Shown: positions 1 to 7,756 of the stretch, in pieces
Numbering within the stretch: the first letter of the stretch is position 1
Layout of the letters: each line of letters starts with the position of its first letter
NCBI RefSeq assembly: GCF_018604545.1
Contig: NZ_CP075896.1
Location: 6,448,001-6,512,000, forward strand
Reading direction: 5' to 3'
Length of the DNA stretch: 64,000 nucleotides
From: Streptomyces koelreuteriae
Lineage (GTDB): Bacteria > Actinomycetota > Actinomycetes > Streptomycetales > Streptomycetaceae
Notes under the pieces: model-generated
What the model was told of the DNA's origin: nothing
What the model saw: the letters and a program-made list of their open reading frames with translations, nothing else
Databases searched by the model: none
Made by a program: the position numbers and the translations under genes

Positions 1-1484
1 GCCGCACCGTCAACTCCACGGCCCCCAGCCGCTCCACCCTCCGCGCCACGACGTCCCCACCGTCCCAGCACACCTCGTCCCGCTCGTCCAGCAGCGCCCC
101 CGCCGCGAGCCGGGCGATCCCCTCGTCGATCACGGCCCCCGACCGCACGCGCGCGTGCCCCTTGCCGACGGGCCGGTCCGCCACGGCGACGGCGACCCAG
201 TCCGCCCCTCGCAGCGCGCTGCCCTCGCCCATCTCGGCCCGGGTCCCGGACACCATGAGGCACGACCCACCGTCGACCCTGGCGACCCGCTCGGGAAAGG
301 CGAGAGCGGCGACGAGCCCGACCTGGCGGTCTTCGGCGGCATCCGTCCATGCCTGGGCCTCGTCCTCTGCCCCTACCTCTGCCTCTGATCTCCGGCGAAG
401 GAAAACGCGGCAGACGCGCATCCTCGGCCTCCGCCCAGCAGCGGTACACCGCCCCCGGCGCCTCACGCCCGGCCCGCCCCGCCCGCTGCCGCCCGGCAGC
501 CTGCGACGCCCGTACCGTCGTCAGCGCGCTCAACCCGCGCGCGTGGTCGACCCGCGGCTCGCGCGCCAGCCCCGAGTCCACGACGACCCGCACACCCGGC
601 ACCGTCAACGACGACTCCGCCACCGACGTGGCCAGCACGACCCGCCGCCGGTCACCGGGGGCGAGCACCGCGTCCTGCACCGCGGCCGGTGCCCGCCCGT
701 GCACCTGGAGCACATCAGTGCCCCCAAGATCCCCGAGCTGCCCGGCCACCCGGGCGATCTCGCCCACGCCCGGCAGAAAACACAGCACGTCCCCGTCCCG
801 CTCGGCCAGCGCCCGCCGTACCACCGACGCCACATGCGTCAGCAGCGCCGGATCGACACGCATCCCGTGCGGCGGCCGTACGGGCCGCGCCGGTGGCGCC
901 CACACCGCCTCCACCGGATACGCCGCGCCCCGGGCCTCCACCACGGGCGCCCCGCCCAGCAACTCCGCCCACCCCTGCGCGTCGGTCGTCGCCGAGGCGG
1001 CCACCAGCCGCAGCTCGGGCCTCAGGGTCTGCCGCACGTCCCACAGGAACGCCGCCGCCGTGTCCGCGTCCAGATGACGCTCGTGGCACTCGTCGAGCAC
1101 CACCACGTCGACACCGGTCAGCTCCTGGTCCCGCTGCAACCGCTGCACCAGCACACCGGTCGTGACGACCTCCACGCGCGTGTGCCGCCCGACGACCCGC
1201 TCCCCGCGCACGGTGTAGCCGATGCTCCCGCCGGGCTTCTCACCCAGCAGCCACGCCATCCGCCGCGCCGCCGCCCGGGCCGCGATCCGCCGCGGCTCGG
1301 CCACGACCACCCGCCGCTCGGTGCCTTCCCCGAGCAGTCCCGCGAGGGCCAGCGGCACCAGGGTCGTCTTGCCGGTGCCGGGCGGCGCCACGAGGACGGC
1401 GGTGCCGTGCCCCTCCAGAGCGTCGTCCAGGGCGGGCAGGGCACCACGTACGGGCAGGGCGTCCAGAGCGTCGTAGCGGATCAC
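1..1484 (-). pseudogene. hrpB: HrpB-type DEAH/DECH ATP-dependent helicase, probably inactivated by internal deletion and frameshift; cut by window edge
   Basis: From a GTG at 1484 the reading frame gives a clear HrpB helicase core: Walker A PPGTGKTT (about residues 34-41), DECHERH (131-137), ASATTDAQ, and motif VI QRAGRAGR, ending at YRCWAEAEDARLPRFPSPEIR near position 385. The frame then becomes low-complexity Arg/Gly sequence. HrpB-like sequence resumes in a different frame, from about 350 down to 1, with VGLVAALAFPERVARV, VSGTRAEMGEG and VAVAVADRPVGKG. In intact HrpB proteins more than 100 residues separate these two blocks; here about 40 codons do. I infer a deletion of several hundred bases plus a frame change, at a purine-rich repeat (GGCAGAGG copies, 366-386). 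The start lies 4 nt after the upstream methyltransferase stop, so the two are probably co-transcribed. A sequencing or assembly error is the alternative. Confidence 0.72.
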
Positions 1485-1488
1485 GCAC

Positions 1489-2388
1489 TCAGTCTCTCGC
1501 CCAGCCTCCGGCCGGGGGTGCCCCCATCTCGCTTCGCTCGCACACGAAGACGGCCGTCCCCGGGATCAGGTTCCCGCGCAGGGGCGACCAGCCGCCCCAC
1601 TCGGAGGTGTTCCAGGCCGGCCACTCCGGCTCCACCAGGTCCACCAGCCGCAGGCCCGACGTCACGACGTCCCGGACCCGGTCGCCGATCGTGCGGTGGT
1701 GCTCGACGTAGACCGCGCGGCCCTCGTCGTCCTGCTCGACATAGGGCGTGCGGTCGAAGTACGACCCCGACACCGACAGCCCCTCGGGCCCCGGCTCGTC
1801 CGGGAAGGCCCAGCGGATCGGGTGCGTCACCGAGAAGACGAGGCGGCCCCCGGGCCGCAGCACCCGGCGCACCTCCCGCAGGACCAGGCGCGGGTCGGCC
1901 ACGAAGGGCAGCGCCCCGTACGCCGAGCAGACCAGGTCGAACGAGCCGTCCGCGAAGGGCAGCGCACCGGCGTCGGCGCACACCAGGGGGAAGGGGCCGC
2001 CGATGCGCAGCGCGTGCTGCAACTGCCGGTGCGAGATGTCCAGGGCGACCGGCCGGGCACCCTGGCCGGCCAGCCAGCGCGAGCACTGCGCCGCGCCCGC
2101 GCCGATCTCCAGGACGTCCTTGCCCTTGAGCTCCTCCGGCGGGCCGAGCAGCTCGGCCTCCACCTCGTCGAGCCCCTCGGGGCCCCACACGAACCGGTCG
2201 TCCCCGAGGAACGTGCCGTGCTCGACCTGATACTCGTCCGCGTTACGGTCCCACCAGCCACGATTGGCGCGGGAGCTCTCCGCGACCCCGGCGGCACGCC
2301 GGGTCGCCTCGGGTTCGGACGTTTCGAACTCTTGGATGATCGGCTCCCTCGTCGTACTCTTCCGTCCAGCTCGCTCCGGTGGCTTCAC
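1489..2388 (-). CDS. class I SAM-dependent methyltransferase (Methyltransf_11 type)
   Basis: A 299-residue protein with a Rossmann methyltransferase core. Motif I is VLEIGAGAAQCSRWL (residues 92-106), followed by an acidic strand end VALDIS that should bind the SAM ribose, and the post-motif strand LVLREVRRVLRPGGRLVFS. The N-terminal part WWDRNADEYQVEHG is typical of small-molecule methyltransferases of this family; the substrate cannot be read from the sequence. The ATG at 2388 gives a low-complexity N-terminus of about 40 residues, so a later start near SSRANRGWW is possible. It precedes the helicase gene by 4 nt and shares the 313-bp divergent region with rpsA. Confidence 0.85.
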   Translation of the reverse strand: MKPPERAGRKSTTREPIIQEFETSEPEATRRAAGVAESSRANRGWWDRNADEYQVEHGTFLGDDRFVWGPEGLDEVEAELLGPPEELKGKDVLEIGAGAAQCSRWLAGQGARPVALDISHRQLQHALRIGGPFPLVCADAGALPFADGSFDLVCSAYGALPFVADPRLVLREVRRVLRPGGRLVFSVTHPIRWAFPDEPGPEGLSVSGSYFDRTPYVEQDDEGRAVYVEHHRTIGDRVRDVVTSGLRLVDLVEPEWPAWNTSEWGGWSPLRGNLIPGTAVFVCERSEMGAPPAGGWARD

Positions 2389-2477
2389 GAAGGGGTGCTG
2401 CAGGGCCCGCGTGGCCTCGGAAGACAGGACTTGTGCCGGTTATGCGGCGATCTGCCCCGGGTGGGCGGCTTCGCGCA

Positions 2478-2506
2478 TTGACCCTGCCCGGCTGCCCCCG
2501 TATGCT
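2478..2506 (+). promoter_or_regulatory. vegetative sigma-70 (HrdB-type) promoter of rpsA
   Basis: TTGACC at 2478-2483, exactly 17 bp, then TATGCT at 2501-2506. This is close to the consensus for the principal sigma factor and unusual in such GC-rich DNA. Predicted transcript start is near 2513. Confidence 0.75.
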
Positions 2507-2587
2507 ACAAGTTGCGCTGCGGGCCTGCGCACCTCAGACGTAGCAGGTTGCGCTCGCATCTGTATGTATGTCCCCTCGGTTCTCGAG

Positions 2588-2610
2588 GCGCCACCGTTTT
2601 TCTGTGGCGC
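2588..2610 (+). promoter_or_regulatory. hairpin in rpsA leader
   Basis: Perfect 7-bp stem GCGCCAC (2588-2594) with GTGGCGC (2604-2610) around a T-rich 9-nt loop. It lies in the long untranslated leader of a ribosomal protein that in other bacteria autoregulates its own translation. A regulatory role here is inference. Confidence 0.45.
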
Positions 2611-2701
2611 TTCCTTGGCTGTCCGGCTTCTGCAGAGCGAAACGGGCTTCCGGCGTAGCAGTACCTACGACTTCAATGTCCGTACCGGAGCCCTTTCCCA
2701 C

Positions 2702-4201
2702 ATGACGAGCAGCACCGAGACCACCGCAACGACCCCGCAGGTTGCGGTCAACGACATCGGTAACGAGGAAGCCTTCCTCGCCGCGATCGACGAGACGATC
2801 AAGTACTTCAACGACGGCGACATCGTCGACGGCGTCATCGTGAAGGTCGACCGGGACGAGGTCCTGCTCGACATCGGTTACAAGACCGAAGGTGTGATCC
2901 CGAGCCGCGAGCTCTCGATCAAGCACGACGTCGACCCCAACGAGGTCGTCGCCGTCGGTGACGAGATCGAGGCCCTTGTTCTCCAGAAGGAGGACAAGGA
3001 AGGCCGCCTGATCCTCTCGAAGAAGCGCGCCCAGTACGAGCGTGCCTGGGGCACCATCGAGAAGATCAAGGAAGAGGACGGGATCGTCACCGGTACCGTC
3101 ATCGAGGTCGTCAAGGGTGGTCTCATCCTCGACATCGGCCTCCGTGGCTTCCTCCCGGCCTCCCTGGTCGAGATGCGCCGCGTTCGCGACCTCCAGCCCT
3201 ACGTGGGCAAGGAGCTCGAGGCCAAGATCATCGAGCTGGACAAGAACCGCAACAACGTGGTCCTGTCCCGCCGTGCCTGGCTCGAGCAGACCCAGTCCGA
3301 GGTCCGCCAGACGTTCCTCACGACCCTCCAGAAGGGTCAGGTCCGTTCCGGTGTGGTCTCCTCGATCGTCAACTTCGGTGCCTTCGTGGACCTGGGTGGC
3401 GTCGACGGTCTGGTCCACGTCTCCGAGCTCTCCTGGAAGCACATCGACCACCCCTCCGAGGTTGTCGAGGTCGGCCAGGAAGTCACCGTCGAGGTCCTCG
3501 ACGTCGACATGGACCGCGAGCGTGTCTCCCTGTCGCTGAAGGCGACCCAGGAAGACCCGTGGCAGCAGTTCGCCCGCACCCACCAGATCGGCCAGGTCGT
3601 GCCCGGCAAGGTCACGAAGCTGGTTCCGTTCGGTGCGTTCGTCCGCGTGGACGAGGGCATCGAGGGTCTGGTCCACATCTCCGAGCTGGCCGAGCGCCAC
3701 GTGGAGATCCCGGAGCAGGTCGTCCAGGTCAACGACGAGATCTTCGTCAAGGTCATCGACATCGACCTCGAGCGTCGTCGCATCAGCCTCTCGCTGAAGC
3801 AGGCCAACGAGTCCTTCGGTGCCGACCCGGCCGCGGTCGAGTTCGACCCGACCCTGTACGGCATGGCCGCGTCCTACGACGACCAGGGCAACTACATCTA
3901 CCCCGAGGGCTTCGACCCCGAGACCAACGACTGGCTCGAGGGTTACGAGAAGCAGCGCGAGGAGTGGGAGCGCCAGTACGCCGAGGCGCAGACCCGCTTC
4001 GAGCAGCACCAGGCGCAGGTCATCAAGTCCCGCGAGGCCGACGCCGCTGCCGCGGCCGAGGGCGGCGACACCGCGGGTGCGGCTCCGGCCGCGAGCGGTG
4101 GCGGTTCGTACTCCTCCGAGGGCCCGGACAACTCCGGCGCGCTGGCTTCGGACGAGGCGCTTGCCGCGCTTCGCGAGAAGCTGGCCGGTGGGCAGAGCTG
4201 A
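2702..4201 (+). CDS. rpsA: 30S ribosomal protein S1
   Basis: A 499-residue protein with four S1 OB-fold RNA-binding domains at about residues 38-106, 123-191, 210-278 and 295-365, each with the repeated pattern GxVxxIVxFGAFVDL...GLVHxSEL. S1 helps mRNAs dock on the 30S subunit. The four-domain form is the usual actinobacterial length, shorter than the six-domain protein of E. coli. The C-terminus is acidic, then Ala/Gly/Ser-rich. The ATG at 2702 (MTSSTETTAT) is chosen because upstream in-frame sequence is leader with the promoter; there is no strong Shine-Dalgarno (GGAG sits about 11 nt away), common for S1 genes. Codon use is less extreme than its neighbours (many GGT and CGT codons), as expected for a highly expressed gene. 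A strong terminator follows. Confidence 0.98.
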   Translation: MTSSTETTATTPQVAVNDIGNEEAFLAAIDETIKYFNDGDIVDGVIVKVDRDEVLLDIGYKTEGVIPSRELSIKHDVDPNEVVAVGDEIEALVLQKEDKEGRLILSKKRAQYERAWGTIEKIKEEDGIVTGTVIEVVKGGLILDIGLRGFLPASLVEMRRVRDLQPYVGKELEAKIIELDKNRNNVVLSRRAWLEQTQSEVRQTFLTTLQKGQVRSGVVSSIVNFGAFVDLGGVDGLVHVSELSWKHIDHPSEVVEVGQEVTVEVLDVDMDRERVSLSLKATQEDPWQQFARTHQIGQVVPGKVTKLVPFGAFVRVDEGIEGLVHISELAERHVEIPEQVVQVNDEIFVKVIDIDLERRRISLSLKQANESFGADPAAVEFDPTLYGMAASYDDQGNYIYPEGFDPETNDWLEGYEKQREEWERQYAEAQTRFEQHQAQVIKSREADAAAAAEGGDTAGAAPAASGGGSYSSEGPDNSGALASDEALAALREKLAGGQS

Positions 4202-4225
4202 ACGCCCACTGAGCTGTAGCTCCTG

Positions 4226-4263
4226 ACTGAGGGGCCGTACCTTTCGAGGTGCGGCCCCTCAGT
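4226..4263 (+). terminator. intrinsic terminator-like hairpin after rpsA
   Basis: ACTGAGGGGCCG pairs perfectly with CGGCCCCTCAGT over a short loop, 24 nt after the rpsA stop. No long T-tract follows, which is normal for Streptomyces terminators. Confidence 0.85.
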
Positions 4264-4305
4264 GCTGCTCGGGAGCGGCGGTCGCATGTCGGCTGCCGGC
4301 CCGGT

Positions 4306-4343
4306 GGGGGCTGGTCGCGCAGTTCCCCGCGCCCCTTCAGGGC
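4306..4343 (+). repeat. dispersed extragenic repeat, copy 1
   Basis: GGGGCTGGTCGCGCAGTTCC followed by CCGCGCCCCT. A closely matching copy occurs in inverse orientation at 5382-5414, just after the next gene. Intergenic elements with this core are familiar from Streptomyces genomes; their function is not known to me. Confidence 0.6.
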
Positions 4344-4438
4344 GTCGTCCCGCCGGCAAGATCATGAGTCTCCTCCTCCGGGAATGCCCACGGCCGCAAG
4401 GGTGTTGTGGAGTATGAACACGAGGAGGAGCGGTCACT

Positions 4439-5377
4439 GTGCTTGATCCGCAGGGTTTGTACGCATGGGAGCCGAAGGGGCTGGCTGTCGTCGACATGGC
4501 GCTCGCCCAGGAGTCGGCCGGTCTTGTCATGCTCTACCACTTCGACGGATACATCGACGCGGGGGAGACGGGCGACCAGATCGTCGACCGGCTGCTCGAC
4601 TCGCTGCCCCACCAGGTCGTCGCCCGCTTCGACCACGACCGGCTCGTGGACTACCGGGCCCGACGCCCGCTGCTGACCTTCAAGCGCGACCGCTGGAGCG
4701 ACTACGAGGACCCCGCCATCGAGGTGCGGCTCGTGCAGGACGCCACCGGAGCGCCGTTCCTGCTGCTGTCCGGCCCCGAGCCCGACGTGGAGTGGGAGCG
4801 CTTCGCCGCGGCCGTGCAGCAGATCGTGGAGCGGCTCGGTGTCCGTCTGTCCGTGAACTTCCACGGCATCCCCATGGGCGTCCCGCACACCCGGCCCGTG
4901 GGTCTCACCCCGCACGGCAACCGCACCGACCTGGTCCCGGGCCACCGCAGCCCGTTCGAGGAGGCGCAGGTGCCCGGCAGCGCCGAGTCCCTCATCGAGT
5001 ACCGCCTGCTCCAGGCCGGGCACGACGTCCTCGGTGTCGCCGCCCACGTCCCGCACTACATCGCCCGCTCCCCGTACCCGGACGCGGCGCTGACGGTGCT
5101 GGAGGCCATCACGGCGGCGACCGGACTGGTGCTGCCCGGTATCGCCCACGCCCTGCGCTCCGACGCCCACCGCACCCAGACGGAGATCGACCGGCAGATC
5201 CGCGAGGGCGACGAGGACCTCACCGCCCTGGTCGAGGGCCTTGAGCACCAGTACGACGCCGTCGCGGGCGCCGAGACCCGCGGCAACATGCTCGCCGAGC
5301 CGGTGGACATCCCGTCGGCCGACGAGATCGGCAAGGAGTTCGAACGCTTCCTGGCGGAACGAGAGGGCGACGCCTGA
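4439..5377 (+). CDS. PAC2 family (proteasome assembly chaperone-like) protein
   Basis: A 312-residue soluble protein matching the actinobacterial PAC2 family: VVDMALAQESAGLVMLYHFDGYIDAGETGDQIVDRLLD near the N-terminus, then LLSGPEPDVEWERFAAAV and GIPMGVPHTRPVGLTPHGN. PAC2 proteins are related to eukaryotic proteasome assembly chaperones; the molecular role in actinobacteria is not settled. The GTG at 4439 is preceded by GAGGAGGAG at good spacing, which fixes the start. It sits between rpsA and coaE, with its own upstream region containing a dispersed repeat. The C-terminal 90 residues are helical and charged. Confidence 0.88.
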   Translation: MLDPQGLYAWEPKGLAVVDMALAQESAGLVMLYHFDGYIDAGETGDQIVDRLLDSLPHQVVARFDHDRLVDYRARRPLLTFKRDRWSDYEDPAIEVRLVQDATGAPFLLLSGPEPDVEWERFAAAVQQIVERLGVRLSVNFHGIPMGVPHTRPVGLTPHGNRTDLVPGHRSPFEEAQVPGSAESLIEYRLLQAGHDVLGVAAHVPHYIARSPYPDAALTVLEAITAATGLVLPGIAHALRSDAHRTQTEIDRQIREGDEDLTALVEGLEHQYDAVAGAETRGNMLAEPVDIPSADEIGKEFERFLAEREGDA

Positions 5378-5381
5378 CGCG

Positions 5382-5414
5382 CCCCGCAGGGGCGCGGGGA
5401 ACCGCGCGACCGGC
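5382..5414 (-). repeat. dispersed extragenic repeat, copy 2 (inverted)
   Basis: AGGGGCGCGGGGAACCGCGC continuing to GACCGGC is the reverse complement of the element at 4306-4343 with few changes. It begins 5 nt after the PAC2 stop codon, so the PAC2 gene is flanked by inverted copies about 1.1 kb apart. Confidence 0.6.
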
Positions 5415-5484
5415 TCCGTACGGCCCGCACTTTCCACACGGCCTCCCCAGCCGCCCTCCAAGCGGAGCGTCTAGGCTTCCTGGC

Positions 5485-6102
5485 ATGTTGAAGGTGGGCC
5501 TGACCGGCGGCATCGGTGCCGGCAAGAGTGAGGTGTCACGGCTGCTCGTCGAGTGCGGGGCCGTGCTGATCGACGCGGACCGCATCGCGCGGGAGGTCGT
5601 CGCACCGGGGACCCCGGGTCTCGCCGCGGTCGTGGAGGCCTTCGGCGAGCAGGTGCTCGCCCCCGACGGCGGCCTCGACCGCCCCAAGCTGGGATCCATC
5701 GTCTTCGCCGACGCGGCGAAGCTCGCCACCCTCAACTCGATCGTGCACCCGCTGGTGGGCGCCCGCTCCCGCGAGCTGGAGGAGGCCGCCGCCGACGACG
5801 CGGTCGTCGTCCACGACGTCCCGCTCCTCACGGAGAACGGCCTCGCACCGCTGTACGACCTCGTCATCGTCGTCGACGCGGCCCCCGAGACCCAACTCGA
5901 CCGGCTCGTACGGCTGCGCGGCATGACCGAGGAGGACGCGCACGCGCGGATGGCCGCCCAGGCGACGCGCGAGCAGCGCCGGGAGATCGCGGACGTCGTC
6001 ATCGACAACGACGTCCCGCTGGAGGAACTGGAGCGCCGCGTGAAGGACGTGTGGGCCGAGCTGACGCGCAGGTCCCACGCGTCCCGGCCGGACCCTCGGT
6101 GA
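5485..6102 (+). CDS. coaE: dephospho-CoA kinase
   Basis: A 205-residue P-loop kinase performing the last step of coenzyme A synthesis (dephospho-CoA + ATP to CoA). Walker A is GGIGAGKSE at residues 8-16; DADRIAREVV, FADAAKLATLNSIVHPLVG (lid/CoA site) and VHDVPLLTENGL are all standard CoaE signatures. Length is normal for the family. ATG at 5485; a TAGGCT -10-like hexamer lies just upstream (5473-5478). The extreme C-terminus runs into an 18-bp tandem repeat that contains the stop codon. Confidence 0.97.
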   Translation: MLKVGLTGGIGAGKSEVSRLLVECGAVLIDADRIAREVVAPGTPGLAAVVEAFGEQVLAPDGGLDRPKLGSIVFADAAKLATLNSIVHPLVGARSRELEEAAADDAVVVHDVPLLTENGLAPLYDLVIVVDAAPETQLDRLVRLRGMTEEDAHARMAAQATREQRREIADVVIDNDVPLEELERRVKDVWAELTRRSHASRPDPR

Positions 6103-6177
6103 CGACCGGCTCCTCAGTGGCGGCCGGCCCCTCAGTGGCGGCCGGTCCTTGAGTGACGAGAGGTCCCTCAGGAATAG
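6088..6177 (+). repeat. five tandem 18-bp units starting over the coaE stop codon
   Basis: Units at 6088, 6106, 6124, 6142 and 6160, model CCGGnCCCTCAGTGGCGG. The first unit includes the last coaE codons and the TGA (6100-6102); the following units lie in the intergenic region. Units 2 and 3 differ at one base; units 4 and 5 are more diverged. Confidence 0.8.
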
Positions 6178-6227
6178 CGGCACCCCGAGGGGGCGTTGAA
6201 CCTTTCCCGTGAGGGAAGGACTCTGCC

Positions 6228-6608
6228 GTGCCCGAGACCAGCGGTTCCACCGGACGTACCCCGGAGACGCACGTCATCGACTTCCGTGCCGCCGAGCAAC
6301 TGCTCGCCGCGCGGGACCCGCGGGGCGCGGTGAAGCTGCTCGACGGAGTCATCGCCGCGCACCCGGAGAACACCGCCGCGCGACTGCTGCGCGCGCGTGC
6401 CTTCTTCGCGGCGGCGCAGCTGCGGCCGGCCGAGCTCGAGTTCTCGATCGTCCTGGAGCGGGAGCCGGACAACGCGTTCGCGCACTTCGCGCTCGCCCGC
6501 ACCTATGAGCGGCAGAACCGCCCCGACCAGGCGAAACGCCATTTCCGTCTGGCGGCGGCGCTGGACCCGAACCCGCAGTTCCAGAAGGCCGCGCGCTTCG
6601 ACTCGTGA
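6228..6608 (+). CDS. small tetratricopeptide-repeat protein
   Basis: A 126-residue protein consisting almost wholly of about three TPR-like helical pairs: residues 20-50 (AAEQLLAARDPRGAVKLLDGVI), 51-85 (TAARLLRARAFFAAAQLRPAELEFSIVL) and 86-118 (AFAHFALARTYERQNRPDQAKRHFRLA). TPRs are protein-binding scaffolds; the partner is unknown. GTG start at 6228 with GAGGGAAGGA upstream. It follows coaE in the same direction and may be read with it. No signal peptide or membrane segment. Confidence 0.88.
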   Translation: MPETSGSTGRTPETHVIDFRAAEQLLAARDPRGAVKLLDGVIAAHPENTAARLLRARAFFAAAQLRPAELEFSIVLEREPDNAFAHFALARTYERQNRPDQAKRHFRLAAALDPNPQFQKAARFDS

Positions 6609-6620
6609 GCGGCTGTCCCT

Positions 6621-6656
6621 CTCTGTCTCATCCGCTTCGTCTGCCTCGTCCGCCTC
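6621..6656 (-). repeat. four tandem 9-bp units ending on the stop codon of the membrane-protein gene
   Basis: On the minus strand the units read GAGGCGGAC, GAGGCAGAC, GAAGCGGAT, GAGACAGAG. The first unit shares two bases with the TGA stop (6655-6657). This is the whole space between two convergent genes. Confidence 0.7.
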
Positions 6657-6918
6657 AGGGGTGGTCCTCGGGTGGCCGGTAGGGCGGGATGTCGGGGCCC
6701 GGCTGCCAATGCGGGCCCTGGCGGATGTGCCTGAGGACGACGACCAGGTCGATCGTGACGACCAGCAGCAGCACACCGCAGGCGATGGCCCAGCCGGTCC
6801 GCCCGGCGAGGGTGAACGCGACCGTGCCGAAGAGCGCCCAGACCAGCCCCCACACGCTCAGCCAGAAGCGCGCCCGCAGGGCACTGCGCGCGGTCGCCGG
6901 TTCACTGCCTGTACGCAT
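6655..6918 (-). CDS. small two-span membrane protein (DUF6343-like)
   Basis: An 87-residue protein with two hydrophobic segments (FWLSVWGLVWALFGTVAF, about residues 15-33, and GWAIACGVLLLVVTIDLVVVL, about 39-60) and a polar tail ending QPGPDIPPYRPPEDHP. It looks like the actinobacterial DUF6343 family, of unknown function. ATG at 6918 is supported by GGAGCGGAG upstream; the longer open frame upstream is arginine/proline-rich and unconvincing. Convergent with the TPR gene. Confidence 0.75.
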   Translation of the reverse strand: MRTGSEPATARSALRARFWLSVWGLVWALFGTVAFTLAGRTGWAIACGVLLLVVTIDLVVVLRHIRQGPHWQPGPDIPPYRPPEDHP

Positions 6919-7066
6919 CGCGATCTCCGCTCCTGCTTGCAACGTACTCCCCGCCGCGAACACGGACCACCAGGGGAGCTGGGGCCCGTGCGGGACATCG
7001 TTCACCCGGTCGGGTGAAGGCGGCCGGGAGAGGAACTGGCGTGCGGGCGTGGCCCGTTGGACGGGC

Positions 7067-7756
7067 ATGGAGATGAAATTGCGTGAGGGGTACGAAGGGA
7101 CAGGGCCCGGGGCCATCACCCCGGACGGCTGCGCGGTGGAGCTCTACTCACGACTGCCCGTCGGGGAGGAACCGAACATCATCGCCGGGGCGGTGCCCAA
7201 GGGCGCGCACATCCTGGATCTGGGCAGCGGGGTCGGCCGCATGACCCATGCACTGCTGGAGCGCGGGTTCACGGTCACCGCGGTGGACGAGTCCGCCGAG
7301 ATGCTGGAGCGCGTGCGCGGGGCGCGGACGATATGTAGCCCCATCGAGGATCTGGACCTGGGCGAGACCTTCGACGTGGTGCTGCTCGCCTCGTTCCTCG
7401 TGCACGCGGGGGACGCGGAGGTGCGGCGAGGCCTGCTGCGCTCCTGTGCGCGCCATGTCGCGGAGGGCGGCCCCGTGCTGATCCAGCGGGAGGGCGCGGA
7501 CTATCACACGAACCTGCCGCGCGAGCGCGTGGACCCGAGCGGCTTCACCGTACGGATCGTGTCGGCGGAGCCGGTCGGCGACGGGGTCAACTCGGTGCGC
7601 GCGGAGTACGAGTTCCCGGACGCGGTCTGGACACAGACGTTCCGGGCCCGGCCGCTGACCAAGGAACAGTTCGAGGAAGCGCTGGCGGAGGCGGGGCTGA
7701 AGGTGGACCGGTATCTGACGGACGACGGGACATGGGTGAGAGCGGTGCGGGCGTAG
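7067..7756 (+). CDS. class I SAM-dependent methyltransferase
   Basis: A 229-residue methyltransferase: motif I HILDLGSGVGRMTHAL (about residues 47-62), acidic ribose site VTAVDESAEML, and DVVLLASFLVHAG for motif II/III. The C-terminal half has the typical SAM-dependent antiparallel strand WVRAVRA. The ATG at 7067 has a weak ribosome site; an in-frame GTG at 7049 with GAGAGG further upstream is the alternative. The downstream kinase-fold gene starts 25 nt inside this gene, so they are coupled. Substrate unknown. Confidence 0.85.
   Translation: MEMKLREGYEGTGPGAITPDGCAVELYSRLPVGEEPNIIAGAVPKGAHILDLGSGVGRMTHALLERGFTVTAVDESAEMLERVRGARTICSPIEDLDLGETFDVVLLASFLVHAGDAEVRRGLLRSCARHVAEGGPVLIQREGADYHTNLPRERVDPSGFTVRIVSAEPVGDGVNSVRAEYEFPDAVWTQTFRARPLTKEQFEEALAEAGLKVDRYLTDDGTWVRAVRA

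Larger units (their letters stand above)
2389..2701. other. 313-bp divergent intergenic region: rpsA promoter and long leader
   Basis: The region separates the divergent methyltransferase and rpsA genes. It holds a good vegetative promoter (2478-2506), so the rpsA mRNA should have a leader of about 190 nt. The leader contains a repeated GTTGCGCT (2511-2518 and 2547-2554) and a GC-rich hairpin at 2588-2610. I see no open reading frame and no promoter I would trust for the methyltransferase. Confidence 0.6.

Noticed and set aside
162..2129. 655-codon plus-strand open frame across the helicase and methyltransferase genes
   Set aside because: Arg/Pro-rich antisense frame; the minus strand carries clear domain motifs over the same bases.
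2534..4009. 491-codon open frame antisense to rpsA
   Set aside because: Mirror of the codon bias of a highly expressed GC-rich gene; Leu/Val/Asp-rich product, no ribosome site, no family match.
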